From: Kiritimatiellia bacterium
GTDB lineage: Bacteria > Verrucomicrobiota > Kiritimatiellia > CAIVKH01
DNA: 64,000 nucleotides
NCBI GenBank assembly: GCA_027493775.1
Contig: JAOSKE010000001.1
Location: forward strand, 310,001 to 374,000
Reading direction: 5' to 3'
Positions 11,921 to 20,512 of the stretch are shown in pieces. Below the pieces are notes generated by a model, which worked only from the letters and a program-made list of their open reading frames with translations, did not search any database and was not told the origin of the DNA. Made by a program: the position numbers and the translations under genes. Numbering within the stretch: the first letter of the stretch is position 1; the number at the start of each line of letters is the position of its first letter.

Positions 11921-12952
11921 ATGCCTGCAACAAAATTGCCTGTGTTGGATTTTATTCTGACGAACTACAAAAACTTTAATGCGCGTGCGACGCGGGATGC
12001 GACGCTGGCGTATTGGGCGCACATTGAGCGCGGCGGAAAAATGTTCTGGGCCGTCGCCGGCGCCATGTCGTCCGCGCAGTTGGGCATCACTCTTGCGCCC
12101 GCGATTCGCGCGGGTCTGATTCACGGCTTTTCTGTCACCGGCGCAAATTTGGAAGAATCCCTTTTCCGTCTCGTTGCGCACAGTCACTACAAAGACTTTC
12201 CCGACTACCGCTATTTGCGCAAACAGGACGACACCAAAATTCTCAACGACCGGATGCGCCGTGTCACGGATACGAGCATCCCGGAAGACGAGGCCTTCCG
12301 CGCGGTGGAAAAAATCGTTGTCCCGATGTGGCTGAATGCGTCGAAGAGGGGCGAGCGCCGATTTTGGCACGAGTATTTCTACGACGTGATTTTGCGCCTC
12401 AAGCGCAGTCAGTTTGAAGGCAATCCGGATGAGTGCTGGCTGCTCGCTGCGGCGAAGGCGAAGCTGCCGATTGTTGTTCCCGGTCACGAAGACTCGACGT
12501 TTGGCAATATCTTCACCTCGTATGTGAAGAGCGGCGAGTGCAGTGCGAGTATCGCGAAATCCGGCGTGGAGTATATGGCAGACTTCTACGACAGGTACAA
12601 AGAGCTGTCGAAAAACCGCGCAGGTTGCGGTTTCTTCCAAATTGGCGGCGGTATCGCGGGCGATTTCCCGATTTGCGTTGTGCCATCCATTATTTATGAC
12701 CTTCAACAAAAGGCGAAGCCGTGGTCGTATTTCTGCCAGATTTCCGACTCCACAACTTCCTATGGTTCTTATTCCGGCGCGACGCCGAATGAGAAGATTA
12801 CATGGGACAAGTTGACGGAAAAGACGCCGATGTTTGTGATCGAGTCCGACGCCACCATCGTCGCCCCGCTAATCGTCCGTGCGCTCCTAGAATGCAAAGC
12901 CAATCCCGCTGCTGCAAACAAGATGATTGCGGCGCATAAGAAGAAGAGCTGA
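11921..12952 (+). CDS. Deoxyhypusine synthase-like protein
   Basis: About 343 residues. ATG 11921 has a GAAAAGGAA stretch upstream. The Rossmann-like NAD domain and the family blocks VAGAMSSAQLG, SVTGANLEESLF, VVPGHEDSTFGN and GGGIAGDFPI are visible. Near the C-terminus GATPNEKITWDKL aligns with the active-site lysine block of deoxyhypusine synthases (GAxxxEAVSWGK), and the Lys is kept. Bacteria lack eIF5A, and bacterial members are thought to act in polyamine chemistry (for example homospermidine synthase-like reactions). The true substrate is unknown. It is monocistronic, between divergent and convergent neighbours. Confidence 0.8.
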   Translation: MPATKLPVLDFILTNYKNFNARATRDATLAYWAHIERGGKMFWAVAGAMSSAQLGITLAPAIRAGLIHGFSVTGANLEESLFRLVAHSHYKDFPDYRYLRKQDDTKILNDRMRRVTDTSIPEDEAFRAVEKIVVPMWLNASKRGERRFWHEYFYDVILRLKRSQFEGNPDECWLLAAAKAKLPIVVPGHEDSTFGNIFTSYVKSGECSASIAKSGVEYMADFYDRYKELSKNRAGCGFFQIGGGIAGDFPICVVPSIIYDLQQKAKPWSYFCQISDSTTSYGSYSGATPNEKITWDKLTEKTPMFVIESDATIVAPLIVRALLECKANPAAANKMIAAHKKKS

Positions 12953-12989
12953 GCGCGCCGACCTAGGGCAGAGTCGGCATGGCGCGTTG

Positions 12990-13910
12990 TCAGCGCTTTC
13001 GCAGGTGCGGGGCGCTGATTATGGTGTTGGGCGGGATGGGCCCGCCAGTCCAGCGGACGCGCATCGCAGCGGGTCCGCCGGTGTCGCGGTACTCTATCCG
13101 CAGGGTGTGCGGACCTTTTGAGAGGGTCTGGTTGGCGTGTTGTCCACTCCGCTTCCATCCGTGCGCTGCCCAGTTGTCTATCACGAGGTGGTCGTCTAGC
13201 CACATGCGCATTCCACCGTTGCATTGAGCAAAAAACGAGTAGTCGTCCGTCTTGGGAACAAGCAGAACACCCTGCCAGCGCGCGGACCAGTGGTCGCGGC
13301 GTATCCATGGCAGAGGGCGTCCTTTATCTAGGTCGAAAAACAGTGCTGGCATTGAGGCAATGCCCCGAATGCTTTCAAGGTTCTCTGTGGCATAATAGGT
13401 AACCTTTATTCCGGAAAATCGGAGCAATTGGAGGCTGTGATATCCGATCCATAATACAAGTAAAAGCAGCGCCAGCTTGAGGGTGACAATGCCGCGCCGA
13501 GTATAGGATGCCAGAGGGCGTCGTGCGCGGAGCTCGCGGCGTAATTCGCGAATGATTCGCCACAATATCGGAATGGCCGCATGCACCATCATGCTGTCCG
13601 AGGTGTTTTCAACGATATCTTTCGGTCTTTCCCGAATTTCGTCTGCTCGCAAGGCGAGGCTGACCAAAACGTCCGCAGGTTTTGTTGTCTGGCGGGCGAT
13701 GCTTTGGTGGTAGCGCAGAATAATCGCGTCCGGATCACGAAGACCATCCAGCGCGTGAGCAACCGAAAGGATGTGTTGCCATGCGACATCCAAGCTGAGG
13801 ATGGAGCGCTGGGCGATTGGCGTGTCCCCGGCCTCGTTGAGGCAAATCCACGCCGAACGAACCTCGCGCACGAGTCGCTCATGGATTTCAATGGGGAGCA
13901 AATTTTTCAT
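12990..13910 (-). CDS. Membrane-anchored PA14-domain protein
   Basis: 306 residues. The N-terminal half is helical and charged (about residues 1-140). One clear transmembrane helix follows (LKLALLLLVLWIGYHSLQLL), and then a C-terminal PA14 domain (IKVTYYATENL to MRVRWTGG) that should lie outside the cytoplasm. PA14 modules usually bind carbohydrate. It overlaps the SGNH gene by 4 bp (ATGA type), so it is the last gene of the MBOAT operon and probably assists in modification or recognition of a surface glycan. The N-terminal domain is unrecognised. Confidence 0.7.
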   Translation of the reverse strand: MKNLLPIEIHERLVREVRSAWICLNEAGDTPIAQRSILSLDVAWQHILSVAHALDGLRDPDAIILRYHQSIARQTTKPADVLVSLALRADEIRERPKDIVENTSDSMMVHAAIPILWRIIRELRRELRARRPLASYTRRGIVTLKLALLLLVLWIGYHSLQLLRFSGIKVTYYATENLESIRGIASMPALFFDLDKGRPLPWIRRDHWSARWQGVLLVPKTDDYSFFAQCNGGMRMWLDDHLVIDNWAAHGWKRSGQHANQTLSKGPHTLRIEYRDTGGPAAMRVRWTGGPIPPNTIISAPHLRKR

Positions 13911-14899
13911 GGGGCATTGAAACCGAAACTGGCGGCCTCGAGTTCACGGATATATTTTTCTGCAATGATCGGCACTGCCTTGTCTGTCAGATGAACGCCG
14001 TCGAGAAAGTAATCATCCGGTTCAACACAGAAGACGCCGCGCGTCTGAAGGTGGGGATATTGACTTCTCAACGCCTGGACTCTCTCAATTTGGCGTTCGC
14101 GATGCGGTTCAGGGGGCTTGGATTCGGGCTGGGGAAGGGGGAGATAAATCCATCGGATTTGTTTTTCTTCGAGCAACTCCGCGAAGCGAAGGAAGTAGTG
14201 TTCCGCGATTGTTGGCCCGCGCGTGTGTTTTTTGCGCCATTCGGAGAGAACAGCCAGCATTCCGTAATTCTTGTTTTTCACCCCACTGTTTTCATCTGCA
14301 ATGTTCAACGATCCGAAATACGGGTTTGCCGTTTCCAGAAATGGGACGGTCTTTTGTAGTTGGATTCGATAGCGGAGTGTTGGGAAGAGTTTGTAACCGA
14401 TGGTGACGAGGGTGAACGACGCGCTGCGTTTCGTCCATGCGATATCGGCGATCTCGCGCCAGTGCAGGAATACGCGTTTGACATAGTTTTCCGCATAGGC
14501 GTGCGCGAGATTGCCCTCGACCGGGTTCCCCATGATTAGAATCAGGCGCGTGGGCGCGGGATGGCTCTTTAAATAGCGTCGGAGCAGGAAGAATTGTCCG
14601 GGCATTTCGATGGCGGCGTTGCTGGCGAGCGGCACGAACGAGTTCTCGCCGGTTTCGACAATGCCGTTCATAATCTGCCGTCCCACGCTGTCGCCCATCA
14701 GCACGCTGTCCTTTGCCGTGAACCGATAATGGTCGAGGCCGTACACAATTTCATCCACTTCATGACTGAAGTATTTGCCCGGCAGCGCCCGGCTCGAATA
14801 GATCTCGATTGCGATGACGGCAAGCGCGGTCCAGATCAGCGCCGAACCGAAAACCCTAGAACTGAAAATAGATAAACGACTGCGCATTGCTGTTTCCAA
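13907..14899 (-). CDS. SGNH-like (AlgX/DltD-type) acyltransferase partner
   Basis: 330 residues. An N-terminal membrane anchor (SALIWTALAVIAIEIY) is followed by an SGNH hydrolase-like fold with block I SVLMGDSVGRQ (Ser nucleophile) and the C-terminal block FLDGVHLTD carrying the Asp-x-x-His pair. Such proteins accept acyl groups from an MBOAT partner and pass them to extracytoplasmic polysaccharide. The start overlaps the MBOAT gene by about 40 bp (a second in-frame ATG lies at 14887), and the end overlaps the PA14 gene by 4 bp, showing tight translational coupling. The acceptor polymer is not encoded in this window. Confidence 0.75.
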   Translation of the reverse strand: METAMRSRLSIFSSRVFGSALIWTALAVIAIEIYSSRALPGKYFSHEVDEIVYGLDHYRFTAKDSVLMGDSVGRQIMNGIVETGENSFVPLASNAAIEMPGQFFLLRRYLKSHPAPTRLILIMGNPVEGNLAHAYAENYVKRVFLHWREIADIAWTKRSASFTLVTIGYKLFPTLRYRIQLQKTVPFLETANPYFGSLNIADENSGVKNKNYGMLAVLSEWRKKHTRGPTIAEHYFLRFAELLEEKQIRWIYLPLPQPESKPPEPHRERQIERVQALRSQYPHLQTRGVFCVEPDDYFLDGVHLTDKAVPIIAEKYIRELEAASFGFNAP

Positions 14900-16274
14900 A
14901 AATAACGATGCCGTAAAATAACGCGAGATACACCGCCGCCCGCGCTAGGCGCGGCGCCTTGAGGACGACCAACGGATCGCCGCTCCGGTATTGCCAGAGT
15001 TCCATGGCGAGAAGCGGAGCGGCATAGAATGCGAGCGTGACAATTTGTTGTTGGAGCGGAAGGCCGATTTCTTGCCCTGCCCAGCCGGTGAGCAGTGTTC
15101 CCAACATTGCCCAGGCCTGCGCGAAACTCTCGGCGCGAAATAACAGCCAGCTCACGCAAACCAGATGGAAGAAGACGATGATCTTCAGCGCGCGCGTGAT
15201 TCGCCATTCATTTTTCCGTGCAGGGCCGAATATGGCTTGCACGAAGCGATGTCCCACCAGCAGGAGTCCATGAAAAAATCCCCACGCCACATACGTCCAT
15301 GCTGCTCCATGCCATAGGCCGCCGAGCAGCATCGTCAGCATGAGGTTGCGCTGGGTAATGGCGGCGCTGTTTCGATTTCCGCCGAGCGGGATGTATAGAT
15401 AATCGCGCAGCCATGTGGAGAGGCTGATGTGCCAACGTTTCCAGAAGTCGCTCGGATTTGTGGCGAAATAGGGATTGCGAAAGTTGAGCATCAGGCGGAA
15501 TCCGAGCATGAGCGCGAGACCTCGCGCGATGTTGGAGTAACCGGAGAAATCACAGTAAATCTGGACGGCAAACGCGTACATGCCAACAAGTGTGCCCACC
15601 GCTGAATCCGGCGGGTGCGAAAACACTGCGTCGGCGATGCGGCTGATGTTGTCCGCCAGCACGACTTTTTGGAACAAGCCCCAGAGAATCAGATAAGCGC
15701 CGTGGCTGATGCCGTAATCGCTGATCACGCGCGGATGCTGCACCTGCGGGAGGAGATTCGTGGCGCGTTCAATCGGCCCGGCGACCAGTTGCGGAAAGAA
15801 CGAGACGTATAAAACACATTCCAGCCAGCGCTTTGTCGGAGTGAGTACGCCGCGATAGACGTCAATGACATAGCTCATGGATTGGAACGTGTAGAACGAT
15901 ATGCCTACCGGCAGGAGGATGCGCAGTGTCGGTGTCGAGGCGTGAAGTCCGACGGCGTTGAGAAGGGTCGAGAAGCTGTCTGTGAAGAAGTTGAAGTATT
16001 TGAAGAATCCCAGAATGGAAAGGTTCAGCGTCATGCTCACGGCGACCCATCCCTTGCGCGCGCGAGCGGTTGTGGCGCAGCCGATGCGTTGCGCGAAAAA
16101 GAAATCCATCGTTGTTGAAAAAATCAACAGGCAAAGAAAGCGCCAATCCCATGCGCCGTAGAACAGATAGCTGGCCGCCAGCAATAGACGGTTTTGCCAG
16201 CGATGGTTCAACAGCGCATAAAGAGCAAATACGACGGCGAAAAAAATGAAAAAAGAGAGGCTGTTGAACAGCAT
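14856..16274 (-). CDS. MBOAT family O-acyltransferase (AlgI-like)
   Basis: 472 residues, polytopic. It starts MLFNSLSFFIFFAVVFALY, typical for the AlgI/DltB branch. Many transmembrane helices are visible. The conserved catalytic His lies in LLGGLWHGAAWTYVAWG, and the RWHISLSTWLRDYLYIPLGG block is also present. It moves acetyl or another acyl group across the inner membrane for transfer by the SGNH partner encoded immediately downstream. First gene of a three-gene minus-strand operon (MBOAT, SGNH, PA14). Confidence 0.92.
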   Translation of the reverse strand: MLFNSLSFFIFFAVVFALYALLNHRWQNRLLLAASYLFYGAWDWRFLCLLIFSTTMDFFFAQRIGCATTARARKGWVAVSMTLNLSILGFFKYFNFFTDSFSTLLNAVGLHASTPTLRILLPVGISFYTFQSMSYVIDVYRGVLTPTKRWLECVLYVSFFPQLVAGPIERATNLLPQVQHPRVISDYGISHGAYLILWGLFQKVVLADNISRIADAVFSHPPDSAVGTLVGMYAFAVQIYCDFSGYSNIARGLALMLGFRLMLNFRNPYFATNPSDFWKRWHISLSTWLRDYLYIPLGGNRNSAAITQRNLMLTMLLGGLWHGAAWTYVAWGFFHGLLLVGHRFVQAIFGPARKNEWRITRALKIIVFFHLVCVSWLLFRAESFAQAWAMLGTLLTGWAGQEIGLPLQQQIVTLAFYAAPLLAMELWQYRSGDPLVVLKAPRLARAAVYLALFYGIVIFGNSNAQSFIYFQF

Positions 16275-16366
16275 CCGGCGATACTTGCAGTGCCCTTGAT
16301 CGAACGCAATTAGAAAAGGACAAGACTGGGAATGGCGAGATGTATCGCTGTGCGTTCGCTGGTGAC

Positions 16367-16897
16367 CTAATTTGAGAACAACCGCTTTGCAGCCGCTTCC
16401 GCGTTGCGGTAGCGTTCTTCGCCGATGCCGCGAATGATTTCGTAGGGGCGGTGGAGGCGCTCGATTTCTGCCTTGTGTCGCTCGTAGAGCATTAGGCGGG
16501 CGTGGGGGTGTTCGCGTAGCGGGTCGGATTCCCAGGGCAGGTCGGGATAGCAGAGGAGATAGAGGTGGTTGCTTTCTTCTGCGAGCGCCAATTGCAGTTC
16601 GGGATGGAATCGGCCAAATGCGACTTCACTCCACACTTTGAAATTGATGAGGTCGGTATCCAACACAGCCAGTGGCGCATCCGGCGGCGCCTTTGTTCGC
16701 TGATAGTCCAGATGCCCTCTGGCGATGGTCAGCAGCAGGTCGTAGTCGTAATGCGGGCCGTGTTCTTCCAAGTAGAAACGCGCGTATTCCAGCGCGAGTG
16801 GAATGCCGAGCACGTGCGCAAGATGTTCGGAAAGCGCACTTTTCCCGGAAGATTCCGGCCCGGTCAGCACCAGACGTTTTGTCGTCACAGCGTCCAC
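16367..16897 (-). CDS. NadR-like nucleoside kinase (P-loop), probable thiamine kinase
   Basis: 176 residues. Walker A is GPESSGKS at residues about 13-20, followed by EYARFYLEEHG and LDTDLINFKVWSEVAFG, as in the ribosylnicotinamide kinase domain of NadR; the NMN adenylyltransferase and HTH domains are absent. It overlaps the barrel gene by 13 bp and is the third gene under a TPP riboswitch. NadR-like kinases normally phosphorylate nicotinamide riboside, but the riboswitch points to thiamine, so phosphorylation of imported thiamine is the more economical inference. This is not proven by the sequence; an NR kinase remains possible. Confidence 0.75.
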   Translation of the reverse strand: MDAVTTKRLVLTGPESSGKSALSEHLAHVLGIPLALEYARFYLEEHGPHYDYDLLLTIARGHLDYQRTKAPPDAPLAVLDTDLINFKVWSEVAFGRFHPELQLALAEESNHLYLLCYPDLPWESDPLREHPHARLMLYERHKAEIERLHRPYEIIRGIGEERYRNAEAAAKRLFSN

Positions 16898-17604
16898 GAA
16901 ATGCTCACGCCTCCGAACGTGTCGTCTTTTTCATAATCCTTGATTGCGTCGAGCGCAAATGTTCGGGCGATGTAGGGCGAGATGCGGCACGATTCGCTGA
17001 TTGCGATCGGCGCTTCAAGTTTTAACAATACATCATTCGGATGATTGCCGCTGACGAAGTAGCGGAGCGCATAGCCGAACTCGGCATTGCCCTTCAAGGA
17101 GACCCGTTTTGTCACGGGCTGGGTGTAGTTTGCGACGAGTCGTATCAGATGGCCGTGCGATTCCGTATCAATGTAGTCACGCAGTGCGACGAGCGAGCGG
17201 TCGCCGTAGTAACTGATGTGTGTGAAGAGTTCATAGGCCATTGATTTTTCAGAGAATGGCACATCAATGTAGTGAAACGCTGACCCCGTTGCCCCCACGA
17301 CGAGCGGTCCCCAGATGGAGTAGTCCATACCGATGAAACCATCCAGCTCGCGATAGGTTCCATCGGGAATAATTCCAAACCACGATCCGCCCCACAGCGT
17401 CGCGGCATCGGTCAGCGGATAGGCGAGATAGAGGGTCGCGTGAAGCAGGGGGCCGTCCTGGCGATAGCCGTAGAGGATGTATTCGCTGTCGTATTGCAGC
17501 ATTGCAGAGACGGCCAGTGTTTGTTGGTTGCCTGATGTCGCGTCGTCCGCCCAGGCGGGGAGGGCGAGGACGGCTGCGAGGAGAAGGGAGAACAGAGTTT
17601 TCAT
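16885..17604 (-). CDS. Outer-membrane beta-barrel protein of the TPP-regulated operon
   Basis: 239 residues with a signal peptide (cleavage about ALPAWA|DD). The mature part is made of amphipathic beta strands and ends in VSISWTL, consistent with a small outer-membrane barrel of the TorF-like putative porin type. It lies 18 bp after the transporter gene and overlaps the kinase gene, so it is cotranscribed. By position it could be the outer-membrane channel for thiamine, taking the role that TonB-dependent receptors play in Bacteroides thiamine loci. Family assignment is tentative. Confidence 0.65.
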   Translation of the reverse strand: MKTLFSLLLAAVLALPAWADDATSGNQQTLAVSAMLQYDSEYILYGYRQDGPLLHATLYLAYPLTDAATLWGGSWFGIIPDGTYRELDGFIGMDYSIWGPLVVGATGSAFHYIDVPFSEKSMAYELFTHISYYGDRSLVALRDYIDTESHGHLIRLVANYTQPVTKRVSLKGNAEFGYALRYFVSGNHPNDVLLKLEAPIAISESCRISPYIARTFALDAIKDYEKDDTFGGVSISWTL

Positions 17605-17622
17605 CGTGAATTCCTTGATGGA

Positions 17623-18285
17623 TTAGGTGGTTGCTGATTTGAGCGCGGCCGCGCGTGACTTGCTCCATGCCCACCAACCGTAGATTCCGAGGCAGAGGAA
17701 GAATGCGTATTGGAACGAGTAGATCGGCGCATCCTTCACCCAGTAGATGTGGATGCCGAGCAGGTTGACGATGACCCAGCCGACCCAGTTCTCCATGCGC
17801 TTCTTCGCCTGCAAGAACTGGGCGATGAAGTTGAGCACCGTGGTCGTTGAATCGCGCCAGAGCAAGGACGGGGTGGGGATCCACGAGATGACATTGGCGA
17901 GATACGAGACGCTGAGCCCCCAAACCCCAATGGCGAGCAAGGAGCCGACGATCAAGAGTCCCTGTGTTTTGCGCGACAGCCAAGTCGGCAAAAACGGTGC
18001 GGTATCCGCGTGTGCGCTGCGTCGGGCCCAGACCCACCAGCAGTAGCACTGAATCGGGATGTATGCCGCGTAGGTAACGCCGTCGGAGACCAGATGCCAT
18101 TTGCCGAACGCGAGGTAGGTGGAGATTCCAGCCCACACCAGTCCGAGTGGCCAGCCGATCCAGTTCTGGCGCGCGATCAGAAATACGCCGAGAATGGAGC
18201 AGACCGTTGCGATGATTTCCAACGGAGAAGAACCGAGAATGGTGAGCCAATCAACCGTGGCCACCGGCAAACCAATCCATGTCAT
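17623..18285 (-). CDS. pnuT: PnuC-family transporter, probable thiamine transporter PnuT
   Basis: 220 residues with about seven hydrophobic segments. The sequence fits the PnuC family: an early NWIGWPLGLVWAGISTYLAF segment and the C-terminal FFLCLGIYGWWAW segment. PnuC proteins carry nicotinamide riboside by facilitated diffusion driven by intracellular phosphorylation; the PnuT branch carries thiamine and is typically TPP-riboswitch controlled. The TPP riboswitch and terminator directly upstream therefore favour PnuT. First gene of the operon pnuT, barrel, NadR-like kinase, which supplies the trapping kinase such carriers need. Confidence 0.82.
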   Translation of the reverse strand: MTWIGLPVATVDWLTILGSSPLEIIATVCSILGVFLIARQNWIGWPLGLVWAGISTYLAFGKWHLVSDGVTYAAYIPIQCYCWWVWARRSAHADTAPFLPTWLSRKTQGLLIVGSLLAIGVWGLSVSYLANVISWIPTPSLLWRDSTTTVLNFIAQFLQAKKRMENWVGWVIVNLLGIHIYWVKDAPIYSFQYAFFLCLGIYGWWAWSKSRAAALKSATT

Positions 18286-18325
18286 GTCTTTTTCCTTATT
18301 CGTCGGAAAGAGACGACTTGTTGGG

Positions 18326-18353
18326 AAAGAAAAACCCGCGATGACTCGCGGGT
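18326..18353 (-). terminator. Rho-independent terminator downstream of the TPP aptamer
   Basis: On the minus strand CCCGCG, a 6-nt loop and CGCGGG are followed by TTTTTCTTT. It lies between the aptamer and the pnuT start, so TPP binding most likely controls premature transcription termination rather than only translation. Confidence 0.85.
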
Positions 18354-18369
18354 CGGCTTTTCCAAAATA

Positions 18370-18475
18370 ACCAGCCGACTCCCTACGACGGTGTTAACCG
18401 CATCAGGTTCGAAGGGTCTTCCTTTCGGAAATCTCAGCCATAAGACTCGCGTCTCAGGGCGCCCCTGTCGTTGAG
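18370..18475 (-). promoter_or_regulatory. TPP riboswitch (THI element)
   Basis: Read on the minus strand, the segment contains the conserved aptamer blocks in order: CAGGGGCGCC, then GGCTGAGA, ACCCTTCGAACCTGATG, GGTTAACACC and GTCGTAGGGA. These match the TPP aptamer consensus closely in sequence and spacing. It lies about 85 bp upstream of the pnuT ATG with an intrinsic terminator in between, so the operon should be shut off by thiamine pyrophosphate. Confidence 0.95.
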
Positions 18476-18576
18476 GACTAATGAAACACAGGAATTTCGG
18501 AATGCAAGCGGAATTATCTCTTTTGCGATGTTTTTGTTTTGACGCAGCAACTCGAACTGTTTAAACTGGTTGGTCA

Positions 18577-18954
18577 GTGAAACGCATTGTTCATCTGTTT
18601 CTTGTGCTTGCCTTCATCTGCATGGCGAATCTGCATTTGCCGGTGTTTCAGGTCGTGGCGTGGGCTGGCATGTTGGCGAAATACAGCCAGAACGTGTCGC
18701 TTCGCGATGCTGTGGAGATGACGTTCAACGGCGACAATCCGTGCGACATGTGTACGGCGATTAAGAAGCAGCAGGAGTCCGACACATCCACACTGAAAGC
18801 GCTGCCGCAAATTGCGCAACCGGTTCTTTTCCTGGAACCGCCGGTTGTGTGGATTCAATCCATGTTCAGTTTTGGCGCGGTTACTGAGTTGCGCGAAAAC
18901 GCCTCTTTATTTTTACAGCCCCCCGAGCATACGCCTCCTCGAACCTTCGTCTGA
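18577..18954 (+). CDS. Small exported or membrane protein with CDMC motif
   Basis: 125 residues from a GTG start. The N-terminus is hydrophobic (RIVHLFLVLAFICMANLHLPVF), like a signal or anchor. Residues about 58-61 form a CxxC (PCDMCTAI), possibly metal- or redox-related. The C-terminus is Pro-rich. I do not recognise the family. It is followed after about 80 bp by the 19034 gene on the same strand and seems to lead a three-gene unit with it and the prepilin-like gene. Confidence 0.55.
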   Translation: MKRIVHLFLVLAFICMANLHLPVFQVVAWAGMLAKYSQNVSLRDAVEMTFNGDNPCDMCTAIKKQQESDTSTLKALPQIAQPVLFLEPPVVWIQSMFSFGAVTELRENASLFLQPPEHTPPRTFV

Positions 18955-19033
18955 AGGGTTCTTAGATTCAACCACTGATCCACGTCTTTGATAGGCGTGG
19001 TGTCGTTTGATTTTTCAATTGAGGAGAGTGTTT

Positions 19034-19828
19034 ATGCGAAAGTTCCATTTTATTCTTTGCGCGTTGCCGCTTGCTGTTCAGGCCGCAACGCTTTCACAGG
19101 TTCCGATGCAGGGCGATATGGCGATGCCGATGATCTCTTACAACGCGGGGGAGGGGCGGCTTCATGTCGTGATGCCGGAGGCGGTGCCGCAGCTTACACC
19201 GCTGTTGGTCAGCAATCCCGCGGACAGTTTCGATCCGGCTCATCCCTGGTTCGCCGCATTGGACCCTGCCGCGCAGGGCCGTTCTTTCAGCCGACGCTAT
19301 GGCTGGGTGGTGGCTGGGGGGAGCGATCTTCTGCCACCCGACACCGCGATCTGGATTCGTAAATTGGCAGGCGACGCGCAATTGTCTGCTCATGCCTACG
19401 TTGCCGGGCCGCCGTCATGGACGCCGATTTTTGGAACCGACGGCAGTGCGGATGCGCGTTATTGGAATGGGATGATGTTCCATCCCGTATTCAGCGCACC
19501 CCCCGGAACAAACAACCTGAGCGCGACGTTCGAGGCGTATCTCGTGGATACCGGGAGTGGGGACGAAATCCTCGGCACCGGAACGGGCCCCATGGTTTTC
19601 AATTTCACGAATGTTGAAGATGGCCGGCCAGCCCTTGGCGCGATGGCCAAGCTCGTGGTTCAATGGGATGCTGGCGCAACGAACTGGGGCCTTGAATGGG
19701 CCACTTCCATGACCTCCTCCGTCTGGAGCGCGGCAACCAATGAAACCGTTGAGGTGGACGGCGCATCCACCGTACTCATTGACCTCAACGCGGCGGGCAA
19801 ATTCTTTCGTTTGCGAAGGCTCCCATGA
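19034..19828 (+). CDS. Exported protein of unknown function
   Basis: About 264 residues. ATG 19034 is preferred over the upstream 19007 start because a GAGGAG ribosome-binding site lies just before it and a clean signal peptide follows (FHFILCALPLAVQA). The mature part has no motif I can name, but it contains RYGWVVAGGSDLLPP and, at the C-terminus, the WATSMTSSVWSAATNETVEV to FFRLRRLP pattern common at the ends of exported Verrucomicrobia and Kiritimatiellota proteins. Its stop overlaps the start of the prepilin-like gene by 4 bp, so the two are translationally coupled. Confidence 0.6.
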   Translation: MRKFHFILCALPLAVQAATLSQVPMQGDMAMPMISYNAGEGRLHVVMPEAVPQLTPLLVSNPADSFDPAHPWFAALDPAAQGRSFSRRYGWVVAGGSDLLPPDTAIWIRKLAGDAQLSAHAYVAGPPSWTPIFGTDGSADARYWNGMMFHPVFSAPPGTNNLSATFEAYLVDTGSGDEILGTGTGPMVFNFTNVEDGRPALGAMAKLVVQWDAGATNWGLEWATSMTSSVWSAATNETVEVDGASTVLIDLNAAGKFFRLRRLP

Positions 19829-20490
19829 AGCGTTTGCAAAACGGAGATGCGGGCTTCACGTTGATAGAGCTGTTGATAACGGTCAGTATCATCGTGTTGC
19901 TCGCCGGTCTGCTGGTTCCCGCGCTGAAGTCAGCGCGGGCAACCGCGCGGGCGGCGCAATGCGCGAGCAATATGCGGCAGTTGGGTGTTGCAGTGACGCT
20001 GTATTCAACCGAGCGCGAGGGCCTTTTCCCGCGCAGCCAGCATTCGGCATTTTCGCATGGCGAATACGCCTGGCCTCGAACGCTTGCGCCATTGCTCGGC
20101 GTGGTGGAAACGCAGTGGACCAATCTGCTGCGCGGCATCTACCACTGTCCGGATGACGCCCGTCCGCAAACAGTGAGCTACGGTGTGAACGTGTATTTTG
20201 AGCTAGGCCCTGAAGATGACTACACGGGAAAGCCCGCGACCTGGCGATACCGCTCCGATGTCCCGCTCCCGGCGCGAACCATTTTGTTCGCAGAGAACAG
20301 GAGTTCAGCGGATCACATCATGCCGAACTATTGGGCCGGACTTTCCGACGTCGGCGACGTGGCTCACGACCGCCATCGCGGCTCCGCGCACTACCTCTTT
20401 GTTGACGGCCACGTGGATCGCCACAAACTTGTGGAAATCTACAACCCGGCAAACGAGGTGGACCAATGGCACCCGCTCCGGGCGAAGTAA
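19825..20490 (+). CDS. Type II secretion/type IV pilin-like protein with H-X9-DG C-terminal domain
   Basis: 221 residues. The prepilin peptidase site and transmembrane helix are GFTLIELLITVSIIVLLAGL (cleavage after Gly about residue 10, Glu5 present). The C-terminal region contains the HRGSAHYLFVDGHVDRHKL block, the H-X9-DG signature very common in PVC bacteria, which encode many such pseudopilin-like proteins. It probably sits in the inner membrane or assembles into a short pseudopilus. It is coupled by a 4-bp overlap to the exported protein upstream. Confidence 0.85.
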   Translation: MKRLQNGDAGFTLIELLITVSIIVLLAGLLVPALKSARATARAAQCASNMRQLGVAVTLYSTEREGLFPRSQHSAFSHGEYAWPRTLAPLLGVVETQWTNLLRGIYHCPDDARPQTVSYGVNVYFELGPEDDYTGKPATWRYRSDVPLPARTILFAENRSSADHIMPNYWAGLSDVGDVAHDRHRGSAHYLFVDGHVDRHKLVEIYNPANEVDQWHPLRAK

Positions 20491-20512
20491 AGGGAGGCAC
20501 GCGGGATAAAAT

